DNA of 64,000 nt from Eriocheir sinensis (taxonomy: Eukaryota > Arthropoda > Malacostraca > Decapoda > Varunidae). Shown piece after piece: positions 11,207 through 35,564 of this stretch. The translations under genes and the position numbers were made by a program. The stretch is from positions 19,013,893-19,077,892 of the forward strand of contig NC_066517.1 of the NCBI RefSeq assembly GCF_024679095.1, written 5' to 3'. Each line of letters begins with the position of its first letter. Within the stretch, counting starts at the first letter, position 1. The notes below the pieces were generated by a model that was not told the origin of the DNA, searched no databases, and saw only the letters and a list, made by a program, of their open reading frames with translations.

Positions 11207-11325
11207 GTACGTTTTCTTTCATTACAGTCTTTCTTTTCAAGACTGTTTGTTTGTTCGTCCGTCTGTTCGTCTGGGTGCAATCTGTTGTACTTATCTGAGA
11301 TTACCTGTGCATATCTTCATAATAA

Positions 11326-11404
<79 letters not shown>

Positions 11405-12881
11405 TATTTTTTTTTCTTTTATTCTTTTTAATTTATATTTCTTTTCTTGTATTATTTTATTGTTTATTTGATTTTATATAAATTATATTTTGTGTTATAT
11501 TTTATTTTATATTTTTATTTTATATTTTTATTTTATATAGTTTTATTTATCTTTTCTTTTATTTCTTTTGTTATTTTATTTTACTGTGGGACTAAGGTGA
11601 AGCTTGAATGTCTTGTATTATTTCTTATTTTATCATATGACTGCAAGTTCACAGCATTTACTTTTTACTCACACTGTTTCATTTGGCCAAGACTTCCATT
11701 AAGCATCAAATTTGTTATTTAAAATACTGAATTATGTTACATCTTTATCACCGCTATCAAGTGTATTGTCTATGGACGTGTTCTCACTGTAAAGCTTTTC
11801 ATAGACAGAGGACTGTTTTGTTTTGTTCTCTTTTACCATTAAGCTGCCTTCTTTACTGCAAAAGAAACTGCTAATAAAATATTTTTTTATCCATTTCTTC
11901 TTTTTTTCTTTTCTTTACTGGAAAAGATAACATAATTACCCTATATCCATTTTTCCTTTCTATTTCAGTCTGGTATAACAATCTTTTCACCTCTTTTCTC
12001 TCTTTCTATTTCCGGCGTTGGCAAGTTCAGTTTTTCTCGTCTTTCTGCATATCTAAAGTTCTTGTGTGTATCGCAGGTGTGGAAATTGCCTGCCAGTGCC
12101 CATAGACTAATTGAAAGACAGGTGTATCCGTTTACCTGTCGGGGGAAGACTTACGGCTACTATGCTGACCCTGCTAGTGGTTGTCAGGTAAGAAAAGGGA
12201 GGGGGAGCCAGGTATGAGGAAGGCAAGGTGAGGTAGGGTTAGGCTAAGAAGGTAAGGTTGAAATGGAGATTTGGTAGGGAAAGGAATGAAAGGTAAGAGC
12301 TACAGGTTGCCAGGTAAGGAGAGTGAGGGAGGATAGGATATATAGGATTTTGAGAAAGGACAGTACAGGTATATAGGCGAGGAAGGAAAGGAAAGGTAAT
12401 CGCAGTGCAAGGTAGTGAAGAAGTATGAGTAAGGATGAGAGAAGCAAGATAAATAAACATGCTTCAAGACACAATAGGTAGACAGATATAGAATGAATAG
12501 GAAAGGAAAGAAAAGGTAAGGAAAGGAAACGAAGGGAAAGGAAAGGAAAGGAAATGTAGGGAGAATGCAAAGTAGGAAAGCAATATGGACAAGATAGGAG
12601 ATAAGATAGATGAATAAGCATACACATAGGCAGATAAAATGAAGAGATACATAAACACGAAGATAACAGAAAGATAGATGATATGTAGGTAGTTAGGAAG
12701 AGGTAGACAGAAATCGTACAGAAGAAACAAGCAGATACAGACAAACATCAAGTCACAGGTATCCACACACAGGTCTTCCACATCTGCTACCCATACCTGT
12801 CAACGGATGGGTCCTCGAGACAGGTGTTCAAGTGGTCCTTTACCTGCCCGCCACACACCGTCTTCGATAAGGTGAGTCGAA

Positions 12882-12931
<50 letters not shown>

Positions 12932-13410
12932 GGGGAGAAAGGGAGGTGTCAGGTTACATAGAAAACTTAGTGTCTATATCTTAAAGGGAAACGTTTGTAT
13001 TTTAGAGCTGGGGTGAAACAGATGTCATTTCACTGTATTTGAATTTATTTTTCATTTATATTTCTTGTATTTGCATTTATTGTATAGAAATATGTCACTT
13101 ATTGTAGGATTAAATCTGTTATTGTTTTCCGTCCGATTTATACTCTAATTCTGTTCATATGTAATGTGGTAGTTGAATATTAATATTTCTCCTCGTATTT
13201 ATTCACCCACTTTTGTTTCTCTCTTACATATCTCTTCTTACCTTTCCCCGTCCCTCATCCCCGTCACCCATCACGCACATATGTTTTCCCTCACACCTGC
13301 AGAAGACTCTCACCTGTGCAGTACCTGGGGGGAATGTGCCCTGCGGCGATGACACGAACGACTTCTACTTCGACAGTGATTCCCCTACCTTGAGACGGGA
13401 CGAGATATAG
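11135..13410 (+). CDS. Secreted single-domain chitin-binding (CBM14) cuticle-type protein, 4 exons
   Basis: The exons are 11135-11206, 12077-12187, 12773-12871 and 13303-13410, all phase 0, giving about 129 residues and a TAG stop. Exon 1 encodes a Met/Val-rich hydrophobic leader, then DAVVSKTTPQ. Exons 2-4 encode one chitin-binding type-2 domain with six cysteines spaced C-x14-C-x5-C-x19-C-x12-C-x8-C. This fits the peritrophin-A pattern, with the expected aromatic residues around YGYYADP and the C-terminal TCPPHTVFD. A single domain in a small secreted protein suits the CPAP1 (cuticular protein analogous to peritrophins) group, which binds chitin in cuticle. The leader is the least certain part because the exon may begin at an acceptor (GATATAG) just before the ATG run. 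An AATAAA at 13882 may be the poly(A) signal. Confidence 0.8.
11327..11402 (+). repeat. (GT)n microsatellite in CBM14 intron 1
   Basis: About 38 GT units, followed by AT-rich sequence up to about 12060 that shows nothing gene-like. Confidence 0.95.
12077..12187 (+). CDS. CBM14 gene exon 2
   Basis: The acceptor is TATCGCAG|GTGTGG and the donor TGTCAG|GTAAGA, 37 codons. It encodes the first two cysteines of the domain within YPFTCRGKTYGYYADP and GCQ. Confidence 0.8.
12190..12770 (+). repeat. Purine-rich degenerate (GGAAA)n intron 2
   Basis: The intron between exons 2 and 3 is mostly short GGTAAGG / GGAAAGGAAA motifs, a strand-biased degenerate simple repeat. It contains many cryptic GTAAGG donor-like sites. 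Confidence 0.75.
12773..12871 (+). CDS. CBM14 gene exon 3
   Basis: The acceptor is CACACACAG|GTCTTC and the donor GATAAG|GTGAGT, 33 codons. It encodes cysteines three and four (VFHIC, WSFTCPPHTVFD). A (GT)n run begins twelve bases after the donor. Confidence 0.85.
12882..12930 (+). repeat. (GT)n microsatellite beside the exon 3 donor
   Basis: About 24 GT units starting twelve bases into intron 3. Confidence 0.95.
13303..13410 (+). CDS. CBM14 gene exon 4 (terminal)
   Basis: The acceptor is CACACCTGCAG|AAGACT; cysteines five and six lie in TLTCAVPGGNVPC, followed by an acidic tail and TAG. Confidence 0.85.
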   Translation, partial: KTLTCAVPGGNVPCGDDTNDFYFDSDSPTLRRDEI

Positions 13411-13414
13411 GTCG

Positions 13415-13790
13415 GAGTTCTCAGACGCTTCCTCGTCTCACATTAACTTCCTAAGGCCTAAGAGGAGATTAATCGCGTTCTCGTTAGTTTGTTTGTTTTT
13501 TACGTTTATGGCACAGCTTTGTAAAACTACCAATACTCATAAATCTACTGGAAATACCCACAACTACGAAAGTCATGTCAAAGGTGTGTGGTTGGGCGCC
13601 GGAATGGTTAAAAAATATGACCCATAGCCTCGCATTCTCAGATATTTTCGGTTCTCACAACGTTCTATAGATCTTGCTCGCAACAACGATTTATAAAGGC
13701 TACAACGGAGATTAGTCGAGTTCTCATGAGTGTTTTCTTGTTCATTTCACACGAACCTTGTTGAACTATCCTTGGGTACAGTCCCAGAAC
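13415..13790 (+). mobile_element. Short TIR element family A, copy 5 plus partial copy, in the CBM14 3' region
   Basis: TTCTCAGACGCTTCC at the left and GGCGCCGGAATGGTTAAAAAATATGACCC near 13600-13630 frame a full copy; a second partial copy (CATTCTCAGATATTTTCGG, GATTAGTCGAGTTCTCATGAG) follows. It starts five bases after the stop codon and so lies in the likely 3' UTR. Confidence 0.5.
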
Positions 13791-13881
13791 TGAATCACGA
13801 GTACTCAATTTCCTCCCTTTTATTTATTTTCTTTCCTCTCTTTCTTTTTTATTCTTTTCTTTCTCTTCCCAGAACCCAGAG

Positions 13882-13887
13882 AATAAA
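13882..13887 (+). terminator. Possible poly(A) signal of the CBM14 gene
   Basis: AATAAA 472 bases after the stop codon; a second one lies near 13930. Position is the only support. Confidence 0.3.
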
Positions 13888-14654
13888 AAGCAAAATATAG
13901 ACTACCCTTCCCTTTAAAAATACAAACAATAAAATACGAGAGAAAATGGACTTTGTACATAACACTACCCACGGAAGTACTAACTCACCTCCACGAGAGC
14001 CTCATCAAATAGGAATACGGTGAAGTGGTTTGATTTAGCGTAAATTAGTTTATTACAAATGTGTTTTGAGGATGAGGCTCCACAAACATGAAAAGAAAAA
14101 AAATCACGTTTCCATGACCTGTGCTGGAAAGTCAGGCTGCCTATTAGTAAACCAAGTCTTGCCAATACAACTGAATCTGCAAAATTTCACTCCACGACAC
14201 GATTTTGAACTCCAAAACAGAGGCACAAGACCTCTGATTATTTTTTCAACCCGGTGGCAGGGGATGGAGGCGCCTGGTCTAACCTCCACTTGAACCTGTC
14301 AGTTGAATTTGCATTAGAAAATATGAATACACACCTACACGTCCGGTCCAGCCATCCGATAGCCTAATAGTTAAGCAGCTGTAGCGCATACTCCCAATTC
14401 TACATTTACATTCTCTTTACCTGTAGGCTACACTTGAATCTGCAATTATCCTAACGACACTATTTCACACATGCAAATTATGAAAAGCAAATTATTATAG
14501 TAAACCGTCTTGCCTATACCCTTGAGCTTGCAATTTTCCCTCCACGACCCGATTTCCGAACTCTAGGGTAGGCTATTTGCACACTTGACTTCCCCCTCTA
14601 TATGCCCCTTGTAAACCAGTCCCAAACGAGACAAAGAAACTCTGCTGAATCCTT

Positions 14655-15036
14655 ATTATACAACGCTTGGCAGGTGAAGGAGGCGCCACAGACGGTGCTC
14701 GGGGGCGGGGCGGCGGAGGGCGAGGCTACTCTCATTTGTTGGGGCCGGACGCGCTGAGGCTACGGCCAGTCCTGACTGACCGTCGGATCCCCCGCAGAGA
14801 AAGTTGACCTCGGCCTCCCCGCCCCGAGGACACGCCATAGCGATGCTACGGGCAGTCCTCGGAAGAAACAGAATACAGGAGGAGGGACGCACCGGGAGGG
14901 GCCCCGAAACGCGTCCCGCCTGCTCAGAGTCCGGGCCGCATCTGAAGGACTGAAGGTGGAGGGAAGAAAAATGTAAAACGTAATCAAAGTTAAAGCGTCG
15001 ACCTGGTTCACGGGATTCATTACGAACCCTTTATTA
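14655..15036 (-). repeat. Inner left arm of the palindrome
   Basis: Inverse of 15230-15603. It contains an open frame (RTARSIAMACPRGGEAEV) mirrored in the other arm. The frame is interrupted differently in the two arms by indels, so it is not treated as a gene. Confidence 0.8.
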
Positions 15037-15229
15037 TTCTCTTGAAGTATTCATTTATATTTAGGCGAGTAGTGTCAGAGGTGTGGCTGTTAGATGAGTG
15101 GCCCATGCAGATGAAATTAAGAGTTAGCTTATGCGAATATAACTGAAAGGCTTATATGGAAATTTCATAGATGGAAAAGAAACATAGTGAGTAAAGTTTG
15201 TTTTAAGGATGAGTTAGCAAAATAGGAAA

Positions 15230-15603
15230 ATAATAAAGGGCTCGTAATGAATCCCGTGAACCAGGTCGACGCTTTAACTTTGATTACGTTTTACATTTTT
15301 CTTCCCTTCACCTTCAGATGCGGCCCGGACTCTGAGCAGGCGGGACGCGTTTCGGAGCCCGTCCCGGGGCGTCCCTCCTCCTCCTGTATTCTGTTTCTTC
15401 CGAGGACTGCCCGTAGCATCGCTATGGCGTGTCCTCGGGGCGGGGAGGCCGAGGTCAACTTTCTCTGCGGGGGATCCGACGGTCAGTCAGGACTGGCCGT
15501 AGCCTCAGAGCGTCCGGCCCCAACAAATGAGAGTAGCCTCGCCCTCCGCCGCCGAGCACCGTCTGTGGCGCCTCCTTCACCTGCCAAGCGCTATAATAAA
15601 GGG
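15230..15603 (+). repeat. Inner right arm of the palindrome
   Basis: GC-rich and near-identical to the inverse of the left arm, starting AATAAAGGGCTCGTAATG and ending CACCTGCCAAGCGCTATAAT. Confidence 0.8.
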
Positions 15604-16561
15604 ACTCAGAAATCTCGTGCATTGTTTGTAGTCTGGAAATCGTGTCGTTAGGGATGATTGCAGGTCCAGGTTTTTAGGCACGGTAAATGGTTGGGAACAT
15701 ACCCTTGAGCTGGTTTAATAATAGGCTATCGGAGGAATGGACCAGACGGGTAGCTGTTTTTATTTTTCACAGTGCAAATACAACTGGCAGGTTCAAAAGG
15801 AGTTAGACCAGGCGGCTCCTTCCTCTGCCAATGGGGTGGAAAAAAGGATTCAGAGTTCTCTTGTCTCAGTTTGGGGCTCGGAAATCGTGTCGTGGAGAGA
15901 AAATTTGCAGGTTGAAGAGTGTAGGGAAGACTTGGTGTAGCCTACAAATAGACTACCGGACGTTTCCAGCACAATATATCTAATACCAATTAAATTTTCA
16001 AGTGAAATTTCTCTTTTTCCATCTTTTTGATAACTCATCCTCAACAATTATAATAGGCTAATTTACGTTAAGGGAGCGTCGGCCATGTTCATTCTTGGTG
16101 GGGACACCGTTTTTGTAGATTTTCTGTGGTGAATGTCTAAAGCTGTACTTTCTCATGGTGTAGAATTCCTCCACAAAATATTTAATTCCCAACCATTTTA
16201 AAGAGGTATCAGGATTCACGATTTGTAATTTCCTTAAATTTTTGTGTTTTCTAGTGGGTGATACTCCATTCAGAGGCTACGTGAATAGTGAAAAATATGG
16301 AGTTAATTAAATGGAAGTGATGAAGGGTGGGGAGACGATGGAAGGTATGATACATAATTATGATTGTTTTAGTCTTGTTTCATATAAAACACTAATAGAG
16401 CAGTTAAAAGTTTTATACGCGGATACAGAGTGCAAAGTACCAGCCTCTGCCTTTATTAATAAATGTCTAGCTAACCTGTTCTCCTTTACGTGTTTTGTTA
16501 TGGCATATTTCCCTGATGATCACCGTTACCAGGGTGTTCTGAAGGTGCGGGAGTCTTGAAA

Positions 16562-16796
16562 GTCGGTATTCTCAGACACCTCCGCCTCTCACAATTATTT
16601 CCAAAAAACCCCAAAAGGATATTGTTCGGATTCTCATGAGTGGTTTTTTTTTTTTTTCGCGTTCATGGTACAAGGGTTTCTTCTATTACCACTAGGGTCA
16701 TAAAACTACCCGGGAAAGTGCCACCATAGCTCCTTCGAAGGCCTTGTCATACGTATGTGCTGGGGCGTTGAAATGTTTATGAATATGGCAACAAGT
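16562..16796 (+). mobile_element. Short TIR element, family A, copy 6
   Basis: Starts GGTATTCTCAGACACCTCCG and ends GGGGCGTTGAAATGTTTATGAATATGGC, with the family blocks TTCTCATGAGTGG and CACTAGGGTCATAAAACTAC between them. Confidence 0.6.
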
Positions 16797-16799
16797 ACA

Positions 16800-17110
16800 G
16801 GCCAGGTATTCTAAAACGTATCGACCCCTCGCCTGTTTGCTGAGCCTCTCGTAAAAGTTGCTGAGATTTTCATGGACTGTATTTTTTCTTTTCTTTTTTT
16901 ACAGCAAAGGAGACAGTTCAAGGGCATAAAAAAAATAAAACAATAATGAAAAAAAAAAGCCCGCTACTCACTGCTCCTAACCTGATCCTAATGATAGTTA
17001 ACCTCTGCACCATGAACGGAGAAATAACCCCACGGAAATCAGGTTGGTCTTCTATCTGGTAAAGAGTCGTAATGGGAGTTCGATACGTTTAAGAATAGAC
17101 CTATCAAGAC
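16800..17110 (-). mobile_element. Short TIR element, family A, copy 7, interrupted by family B
   Basis: GGTATTCTAAAACGTATCG at the left is inverted at the right as CGATACGTTTAAGAATAGAC. Family B (TTTTTTTACAGCAAAGGAGACAG through AAGCCCGCTACTCACTGCTCC, 16890-16978) is inserted inside it. Confidence 0.55.
16890..16978 (-). mobile_element. Poly-A-tailed dispersed element, family B
   Basis: On the minus strand it reads GGAGCAGTGAGTAGCGGGC, then an A/T-rich AATAATGTTT-like spacer, then CTGTCTCCTTTGCTGT and a poly-A run. The same order recurs at 30132, 53728 and 57868, with partial copies at 3016 and 31000. A poly-A end suggests a retroposed element. Confidence 0.55.
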
Positions 17111-17828
17111 AGAACTTCAGACCCCCGTTGCCAGATTATCGTACTCAGAGCCTCGTATTTACCGGTTTCTGAGCCATAGCTATTGCCAAAAAACCAATAA
17201 TTAACCATTTTAACGATAGCTATAAATGAAGGCAGTTATTCGGGTCGAGGAGGCAGTTTTTGGGGTGGGAAATTGGCAAACATTGGAGGCTGAGTACGAC
17301 AATCTGGCAGTGTTGCTTCAGACTTTCCTTCGTCCTTATAAGTTCGTGACGGGAGTGTGTGTGCGTGAAAATTGACTCTTCCATAAAGGTTTCTTGTCAG
17401 TGGTGAGGCATCGTGCACCAGTGGTTGGTTTTGCTAGTGAAGTCGTGGAATTTGAAGGGCTGCACTTTGGTCACCGTCTGAAAAAGGAAAATAAGATGTT
17501 AGATTACAGGTTTGCATCATAGCCTATCGTGCTGTCTGCCTATAAACCTTTGATGCAAGAGGTATTATGTCCAGTGGTCTATTTCGCTCAGTATTCAGGA
17601 AAAGACGCTTAAAACAGACACGTAAAACAAATACTGTAGACAGGCAAAAGAAACAAAGAAGGAAAACAAGTAAAATAAACGGAAAAGAAACAGAAAAAAG
17701 CTGAAGGAAGCAGATCACCCTAGATGCGCAAGACAGACATAAAACAGACAGGTAAAAATAACAAGGTAGTAAAACAAGTAAAACAAACGGAAAAGAAACA
17801 GAAGAAAAGTGGAAGGAGCCAGATTAGC

Positions 17829-30470
<12,642 letters not shown>

Positions 30471-30780
30471 CTGTGAGGATTTTCGCCCTTTTTAACATCC
30501 TCCTTTATCTTCCCATGTGGTAAGGCACGTTCTTGACCCCCTTGTCCTCGTCTGGCACTGTTTTTTTTTCCCTTAGTGAATGCGTTTTGTCATTGTTCTT
30601 GTAAAGGTGGAAAGGTCATTCGTTTTTGGTGGATTTTCAGCTTACTCGTCTGTTCTTTGCAGCAGTGGAGTCAAAAAGAGAGAGAGAGAGAATGTGGAGG
30701 AGTGAAAAGTGAGAGAGTCAGAGAGAAAATGAGTGAGCGAAAGGTGCGCTCGTGACCAGATCTACCGTGATACTGACCTG

Positions 30781-30908
<128 letters not shown>

Positions 30909-31049
30909 GTGGTTATACATAAGTTATTCTTCTTTAACGAATATAGTCGAATGAATATAGTCAAAATTAACATTAAACGAAGTGAAGTCACCCCCTTACG
31001 CCCTTGACCTGTCTCCTTAGCTGTAAAAAAAAAAAAAAAAAAAAAAAAT

Positions 31050-31716
<667 letters not shown>

Positions 31717-31984
31717 CTTATAATCAGAGCCATTCATTAAGAGGACATTTTTTCTTCTTTTCTGCCGGAACCTTAAAATGAACTCCAAGGGTTTCTCAGA
31801 GGCGGCCTAATCAGAGCAGGAAGCCGATGGGAGACGCAGAAATAGGAGGAAGCTGAAATTAATCGAATGCAAATATGTTGACTAAGATCTTCCTGCATTT
31901 TACATCTGATTAGAAAAAAAGTTCCATAGTTTTGCATAAGAGGGCGTGGAGCGTCTTGACATCTAAGCACTTAACATGAACGTT

Positions 31985-32445
31985 CCACATTCTCAAAAGC
32001 TTTCCACTTCCACAACAAATATATCCAATGGTCACGAAGGAGATTAGTCTGGGTCTCATGCTTTTTTTCAGTTTAACTCGTCCGCTGCGATTGGCACGGA
32101 TTTGGCTTTCACTGGTATCCTGGTAACATATACTCCCAGGTCTATCTCTGCCTCTGTGATAGATAGTGGAGTGTTTCCCATGTGGTACTGGTATGCTGGA
32201 TATCCCCTCCCAAGGTGCATGACTTTACGTTTTTCTTCATTGAATTGTAGCAGCCACTTTTTTTTGCATTCCTGTATTGCCTGGTAATGTCTTCTTAAAA
32301 GAAATCCGCAGTCGAGGGGTTAATGGTGCAGAACCCTTGTCAAAGTATCACCAGGCGCATAAAACTACCTATAAAAATACCCACAACTCCCACGAGAGCC
32401 TTATCCAGTGAGGGTGTGCAAGCCCCGAAGTGTTTGAGACTATGG
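31985..32445 (+). mobile_element. Short TIR element family A, copy 8, split by a LINE fragment
   Basis: The left half (ACATTCTCAAAAGC, GGAGATTAGTCTGGGTCTCATG) ends near 32075 and the right half (CACCAGGCGCATAAAACTAC, GCCCCGAAGTGTTTGAGACTATGG) resumes near 32320. The LINE fragment fills the gap. Confidence 0.55.
32092..32290 (-). pseudogene. Non-LTR retrotransposon (LINE) reverse-transcriptase fragment
   Basis: On the minus strand this reads without a stop through KWLLQFNEEKRKVMHLGRG and then TEAEIDLGVYVT. It matches the late reverse-transcriptase (thumb-side) motif W-x-F-N-x-x-K-x-x-V-M-H-x-G ... E-x-D-L-G-V of jockey/CR1-like LINEs. Only about 65 residues remain, with no start and a stop shortly after. 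It is a dead 5'-truncated and 3'-truncated copy. Confidence 0.75.
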
Positions 32446-33640
32446 TCCTCTTGTTTTGGTGTCCAGCGAATCTGTCTGACCGAGAGTGTGGAAAGATGAC
32501 AGTAAGTAAAGCACGGATGATCATGATAGTGAGATGTATTATACCACAATCAGTGAGGTAGAGGGAGAGGCTGACACTGTTGCCTGACACTCAAGTCCCG
32601 AGGAAAACACCAGTACTGTTGACTAATGCACAGCCCCGAAGGTTTAAAAGGGAAAAAGATGTTAACCTGAAGACTGGAGAGATACATAGAATACATATAA
32701 GTTACATAGTTACATACAGATAGATAGAATACATATAAGTTACATAGATACATAGAGATACATAAAATACATAAAAAATTGTAAAAAATAATAGGAAAGA
32801 CAGTAAGCTCGGTGAAAATAGTTTTGGATTTGTGTAAAAAGCTGTAATTATATAATATTGATGCAGTAGCCAAACACAAGTGAGGTTCAAGTGTAAATAT
32901 AATGTTTAATATTTCAAAGAAGTTTTCATTTGTTTATCAAAGTTTGTTGGGATGACTTGGCAGGATTTTTTTTATTTTCTGATTAGTCGCTAGCATGGGA
33001 TGCGATACGAGATGCAAAACACGAGCTAAGAAAACAATTATGGAAGCGATCGTCTGATTAAACAAACAAGAACAACACTGCTCGCCCAGGCCAAGGGTTC
33101 CGGTTTGTCCTGTGATTGTTACACCGTCGCCCCCTCATTACCTCCCCCCTTTGTTACTATCCAAGGGGGAGGGGGTTAAGGGCCTGGGTGTGGGCTGGGG
33201 ACTACGGGACTGCACTGGGGCTCGTCGATTAGGGGGGAGAGGTAGGGGAGGCAGTCAGTCTAGGAGCGTGATAAAAAAATACAGATAAATGTCACAATAT
33301 AATATTCTAATGAGACATACTGAACACGTTAGGCAACTCGGCATACAAACAAGGAGGGCGTATAAAAAAAATATCCGAGTTGACGTATAAGGAAAAATTA
33401 TAAATATGACGATAACGAAGGTGGATTTAGGGGTGGGTGGGATGGCGGGGTAATTACCATCTGCACCCAGGCCCACCCACCCACTCCACCCCCCACACAG
33501 CTTTCAGGCACGGGGGTCTCACTCTCTCAACCCCAAGCCCCAACAAGATCCGCATTAATATGTGAATTTGTTGAAGAAATGAGACCAGCAGACATCACTC
33601 CTTGCAGAACGGAACGAGAAATAAAGGCACAAAACTGAAT
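32446..33640. other. Intergenic, no gene seen
   Basis: AT-rich sequence with (GTTACATA)n-like drift at 32695-32770, then GC-rich, G-run containing sequence at 33080-33250 and 33420-33500. No coding exon could be supported. Confidence 0.5.
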
Positions 33641-33642
33641 TT

Positions 33643-33795
33643 TCCGAGGTGGGTGGGTGAGTGGGTTGGTGGGAGGTGTGGAAGGGCGGGGGGGGGGAGG
33701 GGGAGGGATTTCGGTGGGTGGGTGGGTATTGGTTGGGAGGGAAGGAAGAGAGAAGAGGCATGGAGGTTTGCAGAGGGGGTAGGTCTTTAATAAAC
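33643..33795 (+). repeat. G-rich segment, copy 1
   Basis: GAGGTGGGTGGGTGAGTGGG followed by further G runs, GGATTTCGGTGGGTGGG and GGTTTGCAG..GGGGGTAGGTCT. The same segment recurs at 35565 and 36385. It has several G-quadruplex-capable runs. Confidence 0.85.
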
Positions 33796-33839
33796 TCAAA
33801 CTGATCGGTCGTAGGTCCAACTTTTCAAAGCCTTCTAAA

Positions 33840-34110
33840 ATATTCCCCATCTCAAGAGACACAGGAATTTAGAAGTGGAGAAGAAAAAGTAGAGAATGAA
33901 ACTGATGGAAGAAAATGGAAGCAGCGAAGGAGTAAAAAAAGTGGAGCAGAAGGGGAAGGAGGAGGAAGAGAAGGAGGCGGAGGAGGCGGCGGAGGGAAAT
34001 ACATAGGAGGGACAGATACAAAGTCGTCTTCCTGCACCTTCTGTTAACCTTTCCCATGAACACAAACCTAAAAAAAAAAAAAAAATAAATAAAAAAAATA
34101 GTGACTCGAG
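33840..34110. repeat. GGA-rich and poly-A low-complexity tract
   Basis: GAAGGAGGAGGAAGAG motifs then A-runs near 34070-34100. Confidence 0.7.
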
Positions 34111-34277
34111 AGGAAATCTATAAAAAAAAATCTGAATTTTCTTGAAAGTTTACGGGCAGTTTCTCCTTACCTACAATTTATATTTAATAGTTACGCTACT
34201 TTAAACTTTCCTCCACATGCCAGCAGTTAAAGAAATGTATTTGCTTTTCAGAAAATTATAACGAAACAAGACAGACC

Positions 34278-34279
<2 letters not shown>

Positions 34280-34334
<55 letters not shown>
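34280..34334 (+). repeat. (GA)n microsatellite
   Basis: About 27 GA units; a (TAC)n block follows at 34408-34483. Confidence 0.95.
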
Positions 34335-34336
<2 letters not shown>

Positions 34337-34968
34337 GAGGGTGGGGGAGCGGAAGTGATTCATACTTGTGGAGAGGATACCGAGGATACTATACGACAAT
34401 AAGAATAATTACTACTACTGCTGGTACTTACTAATGCTCCTATTACTACTACTATTACTACTACTACTACTACTACTATACACTACACCCTTGTTACAGT
34501 GCAGAGAGCGGCAAACGCCATGCATTGGTTTTCTTCCTGTTCGTTTCCCTAAACTCTTGAGGTAACGAGTTTGCAGGAAGGGAAAGGCTGCGACACAAGC
34601 GGTGACCACAACGTTTACCGCGTGTGGCGTGAGTACTTCATCAGCCCGTCATCGTCAGCCATGTTGCCAGGAACTTGGACATATCGTACATGAATTTATA
34701 AAGCAAACCAATCACGGGGAAGCATTGCAAGGCGACATTGCTGCGTGTAAAGCCCCGGTGTTAATTAAGGAAACAGTGCAGGGACGAGCAGACACTAGGG
34801 GGCCCATGGCGGCAGAGTTCCCGCCTTCCACATCATCTTTCATTCACATCTCAGACTTTTACACAAACTGCGACAACGGCTTTCACAGAGTTTATGAAAT
34901 ATTATAATATTTCGGCAAACGTTTCCAACGCCTCCAAAAGTTCTTAACCCGAACTTTGAGGCGATCGG

Positions 34969-35115
34969 GAATGTTTCTTGCGCGGGGTCCGAAGAGGAGG
35001 AGGCTGCCGGCCCTGGCCCAGCCGAGGAGCAGGCCGGCGACACCTTCGCGGAAGGGGCCTCCTCCACTGCCCCCTCGTCCCGGGACATTGCGTTACTTAG
35101 ACGCCCGTGAACAAT
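34969..35115 (+). pseudogene. Conserved ORF-tail block, copy 1 (probably transposon-derived)
   Basis: One plus-strand frame is open over about 45 codons and ends TGA: GSEEEEAAGPGP, then EEQAGDTFAEGASSTAPSSR and DIALLRRP. A second copy at 37132-37276 keeps the same frame and stop, and most differences are at third positions or conservative. This suggests the 3' end of a once-coding sequence, perhaps of a mobile element. The family is unknown. Confidence 0.4.
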
Positions 35116-35122
35116 GCGCCCG

Positions 35123-35360
35123 AAAACGATACGCCCGTAAGCGATGCGAAACACGTAAGCGATGCGAAACACGTAAACGATGCAAAACACGTAAGCGATG
35201 CGAAACACGTAAGCGATGCGAAACACGTAAACGATGCAAAACACGTAAGCGATGCGAAACACGTAAGCGATGCGAAACACGTAAACGATGCGAAACACGT
35301 AAGCGATGCGAAACACGTAAGCGATGCGAGACACGTAAGCGATACGAAACACGTAAACAA
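35123..35360 (+). repeat. 18-bp minisatellite, short array (about 12 units)
   Basis: Unit GCGATGCGAAACACGTAA with variants ending GTAAACGAT. Same unit as the large array at 37285. Confidence 0.95.
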
Positions 35361-35417
35361 TGCGCCCGTAAACGAGATGAAACTCGTAACGTAGAGGACT
35401 CGGCCAAAAAAACACAA

Positions 35418-35562
35418 GACTCAGCACACAAAACACAAGACTCAGCACACAAAACACAAGACTCAGCACACAAAACACAAGACTCAGCACACAAAACACA
35501 AGACTCAGCACACAAAACACAAGACTCAGCACACAAAACACAAGACTCAGCACACAAAACCC
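35418..35562 (+). repeat. 21-bp minisatellite, about seven units
   Basis: Unit starts GACTCAGCACACAAAACACA and is followed by one more A; copies are identical. Confidence 0.95.
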
Positions 35563-35564
35563 AA

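Larger units (their letters stand above)
14030..16075. mobile_element. Large imperfect palindrome, foldback-like element
   Basis: The left arm (about 14030-15036) is the inverted counterpart of the right arm (about 15229-16075), separated by about 190 bp. The inner 370 bp of each arm (14655-15036 and 15230-15603) are nearly identical apart from a few small indels. The outer parts are more diverged but still align, down to the ends: TCATCCTCAACAATTATAAT with a GGCTAATTTACG tail at the right matches the inverse of 14035-14075. Each outer arm also contains diverged ~150-bp direct subrepeats marked by GGAAATCGTGTCGT and GGCTATCGGA. Long, internally repetitive inverted arms around a short centre are the hallmark of foldback DNA transposons. 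No transposase is present. Confidence 0.65.

Noticed and set aside
14656..15651. Open frames mirrored in the two palindrome arms (RTARSIAMACPRGGEAEV)
   Set aside because: The frame is kept only between indels that differ in the two arms, and no family was recognised. Better explained as repeat sequence.
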